A stretch of 45,454 bases of DNA from Anaerolineales bacterium (GCA_026129335.1 JAHCIH010000016.1:1-45454), one strand, 5' to 3'; positions 7,776-15,843 are shown, counted from the stretch's first letter. Made by a program: numbers and translations. The notes: generated from the letters alone by a model not told the origin.

Positions 7776-8840
7776 CTAGGGCTCCGGGGTGAATGTGGGC
7801 GTGAAGCTCGCCGTGGGGGTTGGCGTATTGGTCGCCACGCTCGTCTCGCTGGCGGTGGGCGTCGGCGTATCCGTGGCCGCCGGGTCGGGCGTGAAGGTGG
7901 CCGAGGGTGTGAAGGTGACCAGCAGCGTTTCGGTGGCGCTGGGGATCAGCGTCGGCGTCGGCGTGGGGCCTAGGCATTCCAGCATGACGAATTCCTGGGT
8001 AGGCACCAGGCTGCTGTCGTGGCGCGCATTTTGCACGTTTTCGTAAGCTTGCTGGGCTTCGCACCACTCGCCTTGGGCGGCGAGCTGCTCGGCATGGTGC
8101 CGCAGCGATTGCCAGTAGCGCCCGAAAGCGGAGACGCCGTTGGCATCGCGCAGGTCAGGCGCCATGGAAGCCAGCTGCCCGTAGTAATAGGCCGCATCCA
8201 GCGGATAGGCCAGCCAGAAGGCGTTGCCGTAGAGGTACAGCCGCGCCCATTGGCGGTACATTTCGGCCCGGCTGTCCAGCGGGCCGAAAGTGCCCGCCAG
8301 GGCGAAGTCGTACAGGCCCTGCTCGAACAAGCCGCGCTCGCTGATGTGCTGCGCGCCGCGGTTACGCAGGGCGGCGTACAGCCAGCCATCCACCTGGGCG
8401 GTTTCATAACCCGGATCGGCCTGGCGCAGGGCCAGCAGCGTTTCGATGGCCGGGGTCCAGTCGCGGGCCTGGATCAGGCTGCGCGCCGCTTCGAAGAGCT
8501 GCTCCCTGGGCCGCGGGTCCAGGGTGGCTGTGGCCGTCGCCTGCGGGCGGCCGCTCTCTTCTTCGCCGGCCCCGGTGATCACCAGCACCTCGAGCAGCTT
8601 CTGGCGTACGTCCAGGAAATTGGGGTTCTGGCCGAAGATGAATTCCAGGCGTTGGCGCGCCAGGTTGAAGTTTCCCGCGTCCACCTCGGCCAGGGCCAGG
8701 TTGTATTGGTCCAGCAGATACATGCCGGTTTCCATGGTCGCCGTGGCGTTGTAGGCCGCCGAGCCGGCCCACCAGCCGGCTCCGGCGCCCACGCCGGAGA
8801 CGAGCAGCAGGGCGGCCAGCACAGCCAGCGAAACCACCAC
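7776..8840 (-). CDS. Membrane-anchored repeat protein with Thr/Pro tail
   Basis: About 354 residues from the GTG at 8840. A membrane helix (about residues 3-22) is followed by an extracytoplasmic helical region resembling TPR repeats (YNLALAEVDAGNFNLARQRLEFIF, in part) and ending in a low-complexity Thr/Pro/Ser tail that leads to TFTPEP. Such tails are common on surface proteins of Anaerolineae. It is cotranscribed with the LCP gene three bases downstream, so it may assist cell-wall polymer attachment. The start is uncertain: the codons just upstream encode a plausible basic flank (LRGLLRSPLV) with no start codon before a stop at 8910-8912, so a frameshift or a non-standard start is possible. 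No specific function recognised. Confidence 0.7.
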   Translation of the reverse strand: MVVSLAVLAALLLVSGVGAGAGWWAGSAAYNATATMETGMYLLDQYNLALAEVDAGNFNLARQRLEFIFGQNPNFLDVRQKLLEVLVITGAGEEESGRPQATATATLDPRPREQLFEAARSLIQARDWTPAIETLLALRQADPGYETAQVDGWLYAALRNRGAQHISERGLFEQGLYDFALAGTFGPLDSRAEMYRQWARLYLYGNAFWLAYPLDAAYYYGQLASMAPDLRDANGVSAFGRYWQSLRHHAEQLAAQGEWCEAQQAYENVQNARHDSSLVPTQEFVMLECLGPTPTPTLIPSATETLLVTFTPSATFTPDPAATDTPTPTASETSVATNTPTPTASFTPTFTPEP

Positions 8841-9036
8841 CAGTGGTGAACGCAGCAGCCCACGCAGGCAGCCTGGGCCGCGGCTCGCCGGCGCCGCTGG
8901 AGGCGGCGTTCACTCCCCAGGCCCAGGTGCGGCTGGTGGTTTCGGCGCGCCAGAAGTGCTGGGTTGGTGTCGTCGGGTCGCGGGGTCATAAAGACGGCGT
9001 TATTGTACTTGTGCGGCAGGCAAGTTGCATTAAAGA

Positions 9037-9064
9037 AGCAGGGGCGCACAATCGCGCCCCTGCT
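9037..9064 (-). terminator. Stem-loop downstream of the surface lipoprotein gene
   Basis: An 11-bp perfect stem AGCAGGGGCGC / GCGCCCCTGCT with a 6-base loop lies 16 bp after the stop of the lipoprotein gene (minus strand). The T-rich stretch behind it (complement CTTCTTTAAT) is weak, so it is a probable rather than certain intrinsic terminator. Confidence 0.55.
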
Positions 9065-9080
9065 CTTGGCCGGCTCGCCG

Positions 9081-9860
9081 CTAGGGTACCCGCGTTCTGG
9101 TGGGTTCCGGCGTGGCGGTTGGCTCCGGGGTAAACGTTGGCGTGGGGGAGGGCGTCGGCGTGGGCGGATAGGCCACGAAGGGCAGCAGGTCCTCGGAGAT
9201 CTCGGCGATCTCCGTCTCGACATCGTCCACCAACAGGGTCAAGTTCTGCACGAAAGCCCAGCAGCTTACATTTGTGACCGGCCCCCTGAACAGCACCCAC
9301 AGGTTATCGGACCCGCGACCCAGGGGGTGGTACTCAGTGCCCTGGAAGAGGGTATCGGCGATATCCCATTGGTTGCTGTTGCCCTCGCGGCAGTTGGCAT
9401 TCTGAGCCGGCACGGCCACCAGCCGGGTCTCGCCCACCGGCTCGGCCAAAGGCAGCGGCTCGTCTCCGCTCACGCCACCGACCACCACGTTGGCCGAGGC
9501 GTATGCGCCGGCCAGATCACCGCTGAGCGTGCGCACCTGGATCAGGTAGTTGCCCGGCGCGGGCGGCAGCCAATCATAGGTGCCGAAGCCGTAGTGCACC
9601 TGCCCCTGGTTGCCCTGATACTTTGCTTCGATGGTGCTTTGCAGGCTGCCATTCACGCGCAGTTCAAAGCTGTCCACCGTGCTTTCTACACTGGCTCCCG
9701 AAAAGACAATCGTGTAGGTCGTTTCCGGCAGCAGGTCGCCATCTGAGGGAGCATCCAACCAGGTCTGGATGGTGCTTTGCGCGCCGGCGCTTTCGTTTTG
9801 CGGGCCACAGGCAGCCAGAAGGCTGGCGGCCAGCAGCAGTAGGATAAAGGTGCGTTTCAT
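9081..9860 (-). CDS. SH3-like surface lipoprotein with Thr/Pro tail
   Basis: 259 residues. The N-terminus is a lipoprotein signal, ending LLAAC with Cys18 as the lipid site. Residues about 30-130 form an Ig-like or carbohydrate-module-like beta domain (PGNYLIQVRTLSGDLAG). A Cys-containing SH3-like domain follows (VPAQNANCREGNSNQW ... WVLFRGPVTNVSCWAF). The tail is PPTPTPSPTPTFTPEP. The SH3 domain and everything after it are clearly paralogous to the extracytoplasmic part of the anti-sigma factor at 12465-13343. It follows the 814-codon surface protein by 27 bp on the same strand and should share its promoter. Role inferred: an exported envelope-bound partner or target of that signalling system. 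Confidence 0.78.
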   Translation of the reverse strand: MKRTFILLLLAASLLAACGPQNESAGAQSTIQTWLDAPSDGDLLPETTYTIVFSGASVESTVDSFELRVNGSLQSTIEAKYQGNQGQVHYGFGTYDWLPPAPGNYLIQVRTLSGDLAGAYASANVVVGGVSGDEPLPLAEPVGETRLVAVPAQNANCREGNSNQWDIADTLFQGTEYHPLGRGSDNLWVLFRGPVTNVSCWAFVQNLTLLVDDVETEIAEISEDLLPFVAYPPTPTPSPTPTFTPEPTATPEPTRTRVP

Positions 9861-9887
9861 GATTTGCTCCTTCGTTCTCTTAGCAGG

Positions 9888-12332
9888 CTAATCCACTACA
9901 GTGATCGACCCGGAAATGTTGCAGGTGCTTCCAGTGTTCACATCGCCAAAGGCGACGATCGAGAAGCTCTTTCCATCCATGGCGTGCCATTGGAAATTGT
10001 TCATGCTTGGGAATTTGGTGAAACCCCAGCAAACCAAATCGTTGGCCGATGCGTCGTCCCAATCGTGCAGGATCACCCACAGGGTGATGGCGTCCCCGCC
10101 GGATACATCCACGGTCAGGCTGTTCTGGCCGGTCTGGTAACTGGTGATCAGAGCCGCGTTGGGGGCATATTGGAAAGTGCATTGCCAGTTGTTCGCCTGG
10201 GTGTAGTCGGTGGACAGGCACAGGGGGATGTTGGCCAGGTTGTGGGTGCCGTTGCCGAGGATCCGCGGACAGCTGGGCCGGTGGTTGGAGCCCGGGCCGG
10301 TGTCGTCCGAGCAGTCAGAATCCTGCTTGTCCCAGGTGCCCATCTTGATGTAGTTGTTGTTCCCCGGGTAGGAAGACGGCGCCATCACCTGGAAGTAGCC
10401 GTACACTTCCACATCCTGGGCGCCGCTATCCCCGTCGTCTATGTTGCTGAGCGTCAGCGTGTTGAAGGTGAACTTGATTCTCAACTCACTGCCGACCGGT
10501 TTTGGGCAGTCGATCGTGAAGCCGTTGCTCCAGGGACCGTACTGGGTGAAGCCGCCTTCCTCGTACCACATTTGCACATAGAAGGTGCGGCTCCCATGGC
10601 AGCCGTTCGGCGGGATGTTGAACATGCGCAGCTGATCGGCCGAGATCACCCATTTATGCTGCCCGGAGGAGCTGTGGTCGTGTACGTAGAAGCCCACTTT
10701 GCCATTGTTCGCCGCAGCTTGCTGCCGCCAGTACTCATACGAGGTACAAGGGCCGCCATCCTCCTGCGTGCCGTACCCCAGGCTGCAGGTTTTGGAGAAG
10801 TTCCAGACCAGATAGGGCTGCGGGTTGTTCCCCTCTCCGCCCGCCCCGTGGAAACCAGGGTAGGGGAAGCAGAAGAAAAGCGTGCCAAACAGGTTTTGCG
10901 CTGAAGGAGGCAGGTGGCTGGTGCATTCCTCGGGAGAGTAGGTGACCTTGGCCGCGGGAATGACCATATCAGGCGGGTAGATGTACTTGAATTGAGCCAG
11001 ACCGGCGTTGAGCGTCAGCACGGCTGCGACCTCATTGTCCAGCCCGAACTGCCCAAATTTTCCACCACCTTCTCCGCTCAGCGTTTCGAAAACGATCTCA
11101 GCTTGCAGCAGGTCTCCCACAAGCAGCTGGCCACCCAGAGCAGGGCTGATGCCCTCGGATTCGGCGTTGCCCAGGTACTGCAGCGTTTCACCGAACCAGC
11201 CCCAGCATTCCATGTACAGGGAAAGGGTTTGCGCTCCTAGCTGTCCGCTGATCACGTCCAGCAATTCTTCGAGGGCGAACTGGCCGTTCTGGTCAGGGTA
11301 GAAGTAGCCCACCAGCGGCCAGCGCAGCATGGCCCCGCCGTTTAGGGAGCGATAGCAGTACAGTTTGTCCGGCGCATTGCCCCCCAGCAGGCTGAGGCCT
11401 TTCACCTGCAGCAGCAGGGGGGCCGTTTCGCTGGGCGGGCCAACCAGTTCGACCAAACAATCTGCGTGGTCCATGAAGACTGAAACCAGGTTGCTTTGCG
11501 CCTCGCCCTGCGAATTGAAGGCAGATACATAGAAGGAATTCTGGCCGCCAAACAAGTTGACGCCGGCCAGCTCGATCCATTCGTTTTGCGATTGGGAAGC
11601 CAGGGTTTTGGTCTGTATCCAGCTGCCCCCATCGAGTTGGAAGAAGACCGCAAACCCATCTTCGTTGTCAGACAGATCGCGGATCAGCAGGTCCCCCGTG
11701 CAGCTGGCCGCATCGCCTTGCACCAGCAGTTCCGGCGCGGTGGGCGGTTGGTCGTTGTTCAGGCTGTTGATCCAGTCGCCGGGGGAGCCGTTCCAGTCTT
11801 CGGCCGGAGCGGCTGGGCCTGTAGGGCCGCTGGGCAGCGCGAAACCGCCGCCGGCAGGCGCCACCGCCGGCACGTCTCCCAGCTGCTCAGTGAAGCCTTC
11901 TTCGGCATCCTCGTTGGCGCCGATAAACACCTGTACGGCCGGCGAAGTGGAGGTCTGGCCCTGGTTATCGATCGCGCGGGCGATCAACGAGATGGCGCCT
12001 TCATCCTTGGGCAACCAGGCAAAGCTGGCTTCCAGCGGGCTTTGGCCCTCGCTTGGCCCCGTCTGCACGCTGACCAGCTCCCCGTTGATCCAAAGTTCAA
12101 TGGAAAGGAAGGGGTTGGGTCCGGCCGCAAGGGCATCGATTGTCAGGGGCTCGTAGGCGGTCAATTCGGCCCCGTTCTGCGGGTGGCCAATTGATATCTG
12201 CGAGGCCGCGGATGACGTGGGCAACTCTGCCCCCGAAGCCCGGTAATCGATATAGTAGAACCCGATTACAGCGGCAGCCACGATCAGCAAAATGCCAATC
12301 AGCCATGCAGGTTTGGATTTGAAGATCGACAT
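9888..12332 (-). CDS. Large membrane-anchored surface protein with Ig-like domain
   Basis: 814 residues. One N-terminal membrane helix (about residues 11-27, WLIGILLIVAAAVIGFYYI) has no lipobox, so it is a signal anchor. Residues about 45-135 form an Ig-like domain (ISIGHPQNGAELTAYEPL, then FLSIELWINGELV and ARAIDNQGQTSTSPAV), of the kind found in Chloroflexota surface proteins. The rest is extracytoplasmic, beta-rich and Cys-containing, with no catalytic motif I recognise. A good ribosome binding site (AAGGAGGAACC) precedes the ATG. It heads an operon with the lipoprotein gene and has the same upstream two-block element as the ECF sigma gene (12364-12394), so it is a probable target of that sigma factor. 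Confidence 0.75.
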   Translation of the reverse strand: MSIFKSKPAWLIGILLIVAAAVIGFYYIDYRASGAELPTSSAASQISIGHPQNGAELTAYEPLTIDALAAGPNPFLSIELWINGELVSVQTGPSEGQSPLEASFAWLPKDEGAISLIARAIDNQGQTSTSPAVQVFIGANEDAEEGFTEQLGDVPAVAPAGGGFALPSGPTGPAAPAEDWNGSPGDWINSLNNDQPPTAPELLVQGDAASCTGDLLIRDLSDNEDGFAVFFQLDGGSWIQTKTLASQSQNEWIELAGVNLFGGQNSFYVSAFNSQGEAQSNLVSVFMDHADCLVELVGPPSETAPLLLQVKGLSLLGGNAPDKLYCYRSLNGGAMLRWPLVGYFYPDQNGQFALEELLDVISGQLGAQTLSLYMECWGWFGETLQYLGNAESEGISPALGGQLLVGDLLQAEIVFETLSGEGGGKFGQFGLDNEVAAVLTLNAGLAQFKYIYPPDMVIPAAKVTYSPEECTSHLPPSAQNLFGTLFFCFPYPGFHGAGGEGNNPQPYLVWNFSKTCSLGYGTQEDGGPCTSYEYWRQQAAANNGKVGFYVHDHSSSGQHKWVISADQLRMFNIPPNGCHGSRTFYVQMWYEEGGFTQYGPWSNGFTIDCPKPVGSELRIKFTFNTLTLSNIDDGDSGAQDVEVYGYFQVMAPSSYPGNNNYIKMGTWDKQDSDCSDDTGPGSNHRPSCPRILGNGTHNLANIPLCLSTDYTQANNWQCTFQYAPNAALITSYQTGQNSLTVDVSGGDAITLWVILHDWDDASANDLVCWGFTKFPSMNNFQWHAMDGKSFSIVAFGDVNTGSTCNISGSITVVD

Positions 12333-12363
12333 GGTTCCTCCTTATGTAGCGAACGCATTTGAT

Positions 12364-12394
12364 GATTGGATGCACCTCGCCCGGATTTGCTTCA
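12364..12394 (-). promoter_or_regulatory. Candidate ECF sigma promoter of the surface protein operon
   Basis: On the minus strand, TGAAGCAAAT (complement of 12385-12394) and CATCCAATC (complement of 12364-12372) are separated by 12 bp. The same two blocks with the same spacing lie upstream of the ECF sigma gene at 13934-13964. The arrangement equals a -35 TGAAGC, 17 bp, and an ATCCAA-type -10, suited to an ECF sigma factor. It ends about 31 bp before the ATG. Confidence 0.6.
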
Positions 12395-12415
12395 CAATTG
12401 CTTCGGTTTAAAAAC

Positions 12416-12447
12416 AAAAGAGGAGCCGGCAACGGCTCCTCTTTTTT
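12416..12447 (-). terminator. Intrinsic terminator behind the anti-sigma gene
   Basis: A 13-bp perfect stem AAAAGAGGAGCCG / CGGCTCCTCTTTT with a GCAA loop lies 17 bp after the anti-sigma stop. Both flanks are A/T-rich (on the minus strand the stem is followed by GTTTTTAAA), so it terminates the sigma/anti-sigma operon and insulates the next promoter. Confidence 0.85.
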
Positions 12448-12464
12448 GCAGAGGCTATGTTCGG

Positions 12465-13343
12465 CTACCGCGCTTCATCATCATCTTCCGGGCTGCTGCA
12501 CTCGCGGTCGCCCGCGCCGCCGGGGACATAATCGATGCGCCCGTCGCCGTCGTTGTCGATGCCGTCGCTGCACTGCGGCAGGCGGTCGGGCTCGGGGGTG
12601 AAGGTCGGCGTGGGGGAGGGCGTCGGCGTGGGTGGATAGTCTGCGTAGGGCAGCAATTCCTCGGGGACGTCCGCCAACTCGACCGGTTCATCGTCGATGA
12701 ACAGGTCGAGATTGTCCACAAAGACCCAGCACAGCTCCTGGAAGGTCGGCCCCTTGAAGCGCACCCACAGTTCATCGCGTCCGCGTGCTTCGGGGGAATA
12801 CTCCTCGCCTTGCAGCAGAGTGTCGGCGACCTCGAACTGGCTGCTGTTCCCCTCGCGGCAGTTCACATTCTGCACCGGCACGGCGACCAACAGCGGCATT
12901 CCCGCCACTGGGGTTGCGCTTGCCGTGGGCGTAGCGGAGTGAACTGCCGCGGCGGTCGCGGTGCTAGTTTCGGCGGCGATCGTCGCGGGGGCCACGCCGC
13001 GCCCGGCCAGCCACCACGTGCCCAGGGCGGCGACGACCAGCGCCGCCAGCAGCCAGCGCAGGCCGGGGCGCCCGCCGGCTTGCGACCCGGCGGGCTGGCC
13101 AAACTGGGCCTGCAGCTCCTTGACCAGTTCGCTTTGTTTTTCGTCCGGCAGCCCGCTTGCCGGCCACTGGCTGTGCAGGGCGCTGCGCAGCCCAGCCTGC
13201 AGGCCGGCCATGTCGGCGGCGAAGGCGCGGCACTCGGCGCAGCCCTGCAGGTGCGCATCCAGGCTGGTTTGCAGTTCGGGGCTCAGCAGGCCATCGAGCG
13301 CCTGCTCGATGTACTGGCGTGCTTTGGTATGGGCCAATTTCAC
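12465..13343 (-). CDS. Zinc-binding anti-sigma factor with SH3-like sensor domain
   Basis: 292 residues. The cytosolic N-terminus has the ZAS motif H31-x3-C35-x2-C38 (HLQGCAEC), which holds the ECF sigma factor. A membrane helix follows near residues 92-110 (LLAALVVAALGTWWLAG). Outside are an SH3-like domain (NVNCREGNSSQFEVADTL ... ELCWVFV), the linker PTPTPSPTPTFTPEP and a final Cys/Asp-rich segment (CSDGIDNDGDGRIDY, then ECSSPEDDD) that looks like a calcium-binding type 3-like repeat. The external part is paralogous to the lipoprotein at 9081-9860. It overlaps the sigma gene by 4 bp. The Asp-rich ending on an anti-sigma factor suggests sensing of a cation or wall ligand (inference). Confidence 0.88.
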   Translation of the reverse strand: MKLAHTKARQYIEQALDGLLSPELQTSLDAHLQGCAECRAFAADMAGLQAGLRSALHSQWPASGLPDEKQSELVKELQAQFGQPAGSQAGGRPGLRWLLAALVVAALGTWWLAGRGVAPATIAAETSTATAAAVHSATPTASATPVAGMPLLVAVPVQNVNCREGNSSQFEVADTLLQGEEYSPEARGRDELWVRFKGPTFQELCWVFVDNLDLFIDDEPVELADVPEELLPYADYPPTPTPSPTPTFTPEPDRLPQCSDGIDNDGDGRIDYVPGGAGDRECSSPEDDDEAR

Positions 13344-13915
13344 GGCTCACCCCCCAGGCTGCCGGCCAGCGGTACGTTGGCGCGTTTCAACTCACCCAAC
13401 AGGCGGTTGCGCGCATTGGACAGGCGCGAGTGCACCGTGCCCACGTTGATGCCCAGGGTGTCGGCAATCTCCTGGGTGGACAGGTCGTGGTAGTAGCGCA
13501 GCACAATGGGCAGGCGGTGCTTTTCGTCCAGGCCGCTCACCGCCCGCCAGACCGCTTCGTTGTGCTGGGACTGCATCACTTGCCCTTCCAAACTTTGCCT
13601 GCTTTGGTCCTGCCTCATGGTTTCGTCTGTGACGCTTTGCTCTAAATTGGCCTGGCGCTTGCGCTGCCGCAAATGGCCGCGGCTGGTGTTGATCGCGATG
13701 GCAAGCAGCCAGGTCTGGAAAGCGCTCTCGCCGCGGTAGGAGGCCAGGGCTTTCAGGGCGGCAATGAACGCTTCCTGGGTGGCATCTGCCGCGTCTTCGC
13801 TATCGCCCAGGATGGACAGGCACAGTCGGTACACTCTTGCCTGGTGCTCGCTGACAAGGGCTTCGATGGCTACCGGGTCGCCTGCGCGACACTGTGCAAG
13901 CAGTTGAGCGTCCAA
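13340..13915 (-). CDS. ECF-type RNA polymerase sigma factor
   Basis: 191 residues. Region 2 is visible (HQARVYRLCLSILGDSEDAADATQEAFIA, given here as DSEDAADATQEAF) with ASYRGESAFQTWLLAIAIN behind it, and region 4 as RYYHDLSTQEIADTLGINV then GTVHSRLSNARNRL, the helix-turn-helix for the -35 element. There is no region 1 or 3, so it is a group 4 sigma. The start must be TTG at 13915, because an in-frame stop lies five codons upstream at 13928-13930 and no ATG intervenes; AAGAGG precedes it. Cotranscribed with its anti-sigma. Its own upstream region has the same two-block element as the surface operon, indicating autoregulation. Confidence 0.92.
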   Translation of the reverse strand: MDAQLLAQCRAGDPVAIEALVSEHQARVYRLCLSILGDSEDAADATQEAFIAALKALASYRGESAFQTWLLAIAINTSRGHLRQRKRQANLEQSVTDETMRQDQSRQSLEGQVMQSQHNEAVWRAVSGLDEKHRLPIVLRYYHDLSTQEIADTLGINVGTVHSRLSNARNRLLGELKRANVPLAGSLGGEP

Positions 13916-13933
13916 TGACCTCTTGGTTTAACA

Positions 13934-13964
13934 GATTGGATGATGCTTGGGCAAATTTGCTTCA
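13934..13964 (-). promoter_or_regulatory. Candidate autoregulated ECF sigma promoter
   Basis: On the minus strand, TGAAGCAAAT (complement of 13955-13964) and CATCCAATC (complement of 13934-13942) are 12 bp apart, exactly as at 12364-12394; 23 of 31 positions agree between the two sites. A TATAAT (complement of 13964-13969) overlaps the upstream edge and could be an additional housekeeping promoter. Confidence 0.6.
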
Positions 13965-13990
13965 TTATACGTTCCCCCGGCTTAAAACGA

Positions 13991-14024
13991 AGGAGCCGCC
14001 GCCCATCTCTGGGCGGCGGCTCCT
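13991..14024 (-). terminator. Terminator behind the tRNA cluster
   Basis: A perfect 15-bp stem AGGAGCCGCCGCCCA / TGGGCGGCGGCTCCT with a TCTC loop lies 8 bp after the 3' end of tRNA-Arg; on the minus strand it is followed by TCGTTTTAAG. It should end transcription of the three tRNAs before the sigma operon. Confidence 0.75.
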
Positions 14025-14031
14025 TCAGCAG

Positions 14032-14104
14032 CGCTCTCGGTGCGACTCGAACGCACGACCCCTTGCTCCGCAAGCAAGTGCTCTATCCACTGAGCTACGA
14101 GAGC
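14032..14104 (-). tRNA. tRNA-Arg (anticodon GCG)
   Basis: 73 nt cloverleaf: acceptor GCTCTCG/CGAGAGC, D arm GCTC-AGTGGATA-GAGC, anticodon arm CTTGC-TTGCGGA-GCAAG, T arm GTGCG-TTCGAGT-CGCAC, discriminator G. The anticodon reads GCG (codon CGC). A20 in the D loop is the usual arginine identity base. CCA is not encoded. Most bacteria read CGN with an ACG anticodon edited to ICG, so a genomic G34 is less common. Confidence 0.9.
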
Positions 14105-14130
14105 TAACGAACGGTGAAGCTGTTCGTTTT

Positions 14131-14263
14131 GGAGTTCGCAAAAGCGGCGAACTCCAGTGGTTGACCGGCTTTGCCAATCCCTTTCGGCTCGCAAAAAGCG
14201 CGAACTCCAGTTGGTTGACCGGCTTTGCCGAACCAGTAACGTTCACGCAGTGAACGTTACTGG
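14131..14263. repeat. Inverted and direct repeats between tRNA-Arg and tRNA-Ser
   Basis: Two imperfect direct repeats share GCAAAAGCG...CGAACTCCAG and GGTTGACCGGCTTTGCC (at about 14131-14178 and 14187-14231); the first can fold as GGAGTTCGC...GCGAACTCC. A 14-bp perfect stem CCAGTAACGTTCAC / GTGAACGTTACTGG with a GCA loop lies at 14233-14263. No coding potential seen. The elements may be tRNA processing or repeat-family hairpins. Confidence 0.7.
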
Positions 14264-14300
14264 ATTGAAATTGTAACCAGCCTGGGTTACAAGTTCAAGG

Positions 14301-14389
14301 CGGGGAGGGAGGGATTTGAACCCTCGTCCGAGTAACCCCGGAACCCGCTTAGCAGGCGGGCGCACTAGACCAGACTATGCGACCTCCCC
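14301..14389 (-). tRNA. tRNA-Ser (anticodon GCU)
   Basis: 89 nt with a long variable arm, as expected for serine. Acceptor GGGGAGG/CCTCCCC, anticodon arm CCCGC-CTGCTAA-GCGGG giving GCU, T arm GAGGG-TTCAAAT-CCCTC, discriminator G. CCA is not encoded. Confidence 0.93.
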
Positions 14390-14400
14390 AATGAGGTGCA

Positions 14401-14489
<89 letters not shown>

Positions 14490-14573
14490 CGGAATGTGTT
14501 CCATCTCCCTGGCGGCGACATTCTACCATATGCATTGCCGCGGCGGCATGGCTGCGGCAGATGTTGGTGAGCG

Positions 14574-14579
14574 TATAAT
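14574..14579 (+). promoter_or_regulatory. Candidate -10 box for the kbl operon
   Basis: A perfect TATAAT 70 bp before the ATG of the aminotransferase-like gene, between divergent tRNAs and the operon. No good -35 is seen at the expected distance, so only the -10 is proposed. Confidence 0.4.
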
Positions 14580-14648
14580 AAGAACAAGCGTTTGCGCGTG
14601 ACCGCTTCGCGCGCCGCGGGTTTAATTTTCTAGGAGCAGGAGCATTGC

Positions 14649-15833
14649 ATGGTCAACGTTGATGCCTGGGCTGGCGAAGAACTGGACGGCTTGAAGCAAG
14701 CCGGGCTGTACAACCATATCCGCACCATTGGTTCCCCGCAGGGCGCCTGGCTGCAGGTGGACGGCCGCCGGGCGCTCAACTTCTGCTCCAACAATTACCT
14801 CGGCCTGGCCAACCACCCGCGCCTGGTGGCGGCCGCCCGCCAGGCTATGGATACACACGGCATCGGCCCGGCGGCGGTGCGCAGCATCGCCGGCACCATG
14901 GACCTGCATGTGGAGCTGGACCGGCGCATAGCCGCCTTCAAGGGCGTCGAGGCGGCGGTCACCTTCCAGTCCGGCTTCACCGCCAATTTGGGCGTCATCC
15001 CCGCCCTGGTGGGCAAGGAAGACGTCATCTTCTCCGACGAACTCAACCACGCCAGCATCATCGACGGCAGCCGCCTCTCCGGGGCGACCATTCTGCGCTA
15101 CCCGCACTGCGACCCGGCCGGCCTGGCCGCGGCCATCGCCGAGCATCGCGGCCAGTATCGCCGCGCCCTGGTGATTACCGACGGCGTGTTCAGCATGGAC
15201 GGCGACATTGCCCCGCTGCCCGAAATTTACGCCGAGGCGCGCAAAGGCGATGCCATGCTGATGGTGGACGACGCCCACGGTGAAGGCGTGCTGGGCAAAG
15301 GCGGCCGCGGCATCGTGGACCACTACGGCTTGCACGGCAAGGTGGATGTGGAAGTGGGCACCTTCTCCAAGGCATTTGGCGTGGTCGGCGGCGTGGCTGC
15401 CGGCAACGCCAAAATCGTGGAGTGGCTCAAGCAGCGCGGCCGGCCCTTCCTATTCTCTTCGGCCATGACCGTGCCGGATGTGGCCGCCTGTCTGGCCGCG
15501 GTGGACCTGCTGGAAGAATCCACCGAATTGGTCGAGCGCTTGTGGAGCAACACCGAATTCTTCAAGGCCGAGATGAAGAAGCTCGGTTTCGACATCGGCC
15601 GCAGCGTAACGCCCATCACCCCCGTGATGCTCGGCCAGGCAACGCTGGCCCAGGAATTCAGCAAGGCTTTGTACGAGGCCGGCGTGTTCGCCATGGCCAT
15701 CGCCTTCCCCACCGTGCCGCGTGGGGCGGCCCGCATCCGGGTGATGATTTCCGCGGCGCACAGCACCGACGACCTGGAGCAGGGCCTGCACAGCTTCGCC
15801 GAAGTGGGCCGCTCGCTGGGGGTCATCTCGTGA
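14649..15833 (+). CDS. kbl: Glycine C-acetyltransferase / AONS-family PLP enzyme
   Basis: 394 residues, the family length. The alpha-oxoamine synthase fold is clear: FCSNNYLGLANHPRLV, then AGTMDLHVELDRRIAAF, FQSGFTANLGVI, DELNHASIIDG, VMVDD-type VDDAHGEGVLG, and the PLP-lysine segment GTFSKAFGVVGG. These enzymes condense an acyl-CoA with an amino acid: glycine plus acetyl-CoA (Kbl) or alanine plus pimeloyl-CoA (BioF). Kbl is preferred because no biotin genes are nearby and the substrate segment VTPITPVMLG fits; tdh is not in the window. A strong AGGAGCAGGAG lies before the ATG. First of a five-gene run through der. Confidence 0.8.
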   Translation: MVNVDAWAGEELDGLKQAGLYNHIRTIGSPQGAWLQVDGRRALNFCSNNYLGLANHPRLVAAARQAMDTHGIGPAAVRSIAGTMDLHVELDRRIAAFKGVEAAVTFQSGFTANLGVIPALVGKEDVIFSDELNHASIIDGSRLSGATILRYPHCDPAGLAAAIAEHRGQYRRALVITDGVFSMDGDIAPLPEIYAEARKGDAMLMVDDAHGEGVLGKGGRGIVDHYGLHGKVDVEVGTFSKAFGVVGGVAAGNAKIVEWLKQRGRPFLFSSAMTVPDVAACLAAVDLLEESTELVERLWSNTEFFKAEMKKLGFDIGRSVTPITPVMLGQATLAQEFSKALYEAGVFAMAIAFPTVPRGAARIRVMISAAHSTDDLEQGLHSFAEVGRSLGVIS

Positions 15834-15843
15834 GGGAGCCGCT

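Noticed and set aside
14649..15833. 8-amino-7-oxononanoate synthase (BioF) as the primary call
   Set aside because: No biotin genes are near and the family cannot be split by motif alone; glycine acetyltransferase is the safer call.
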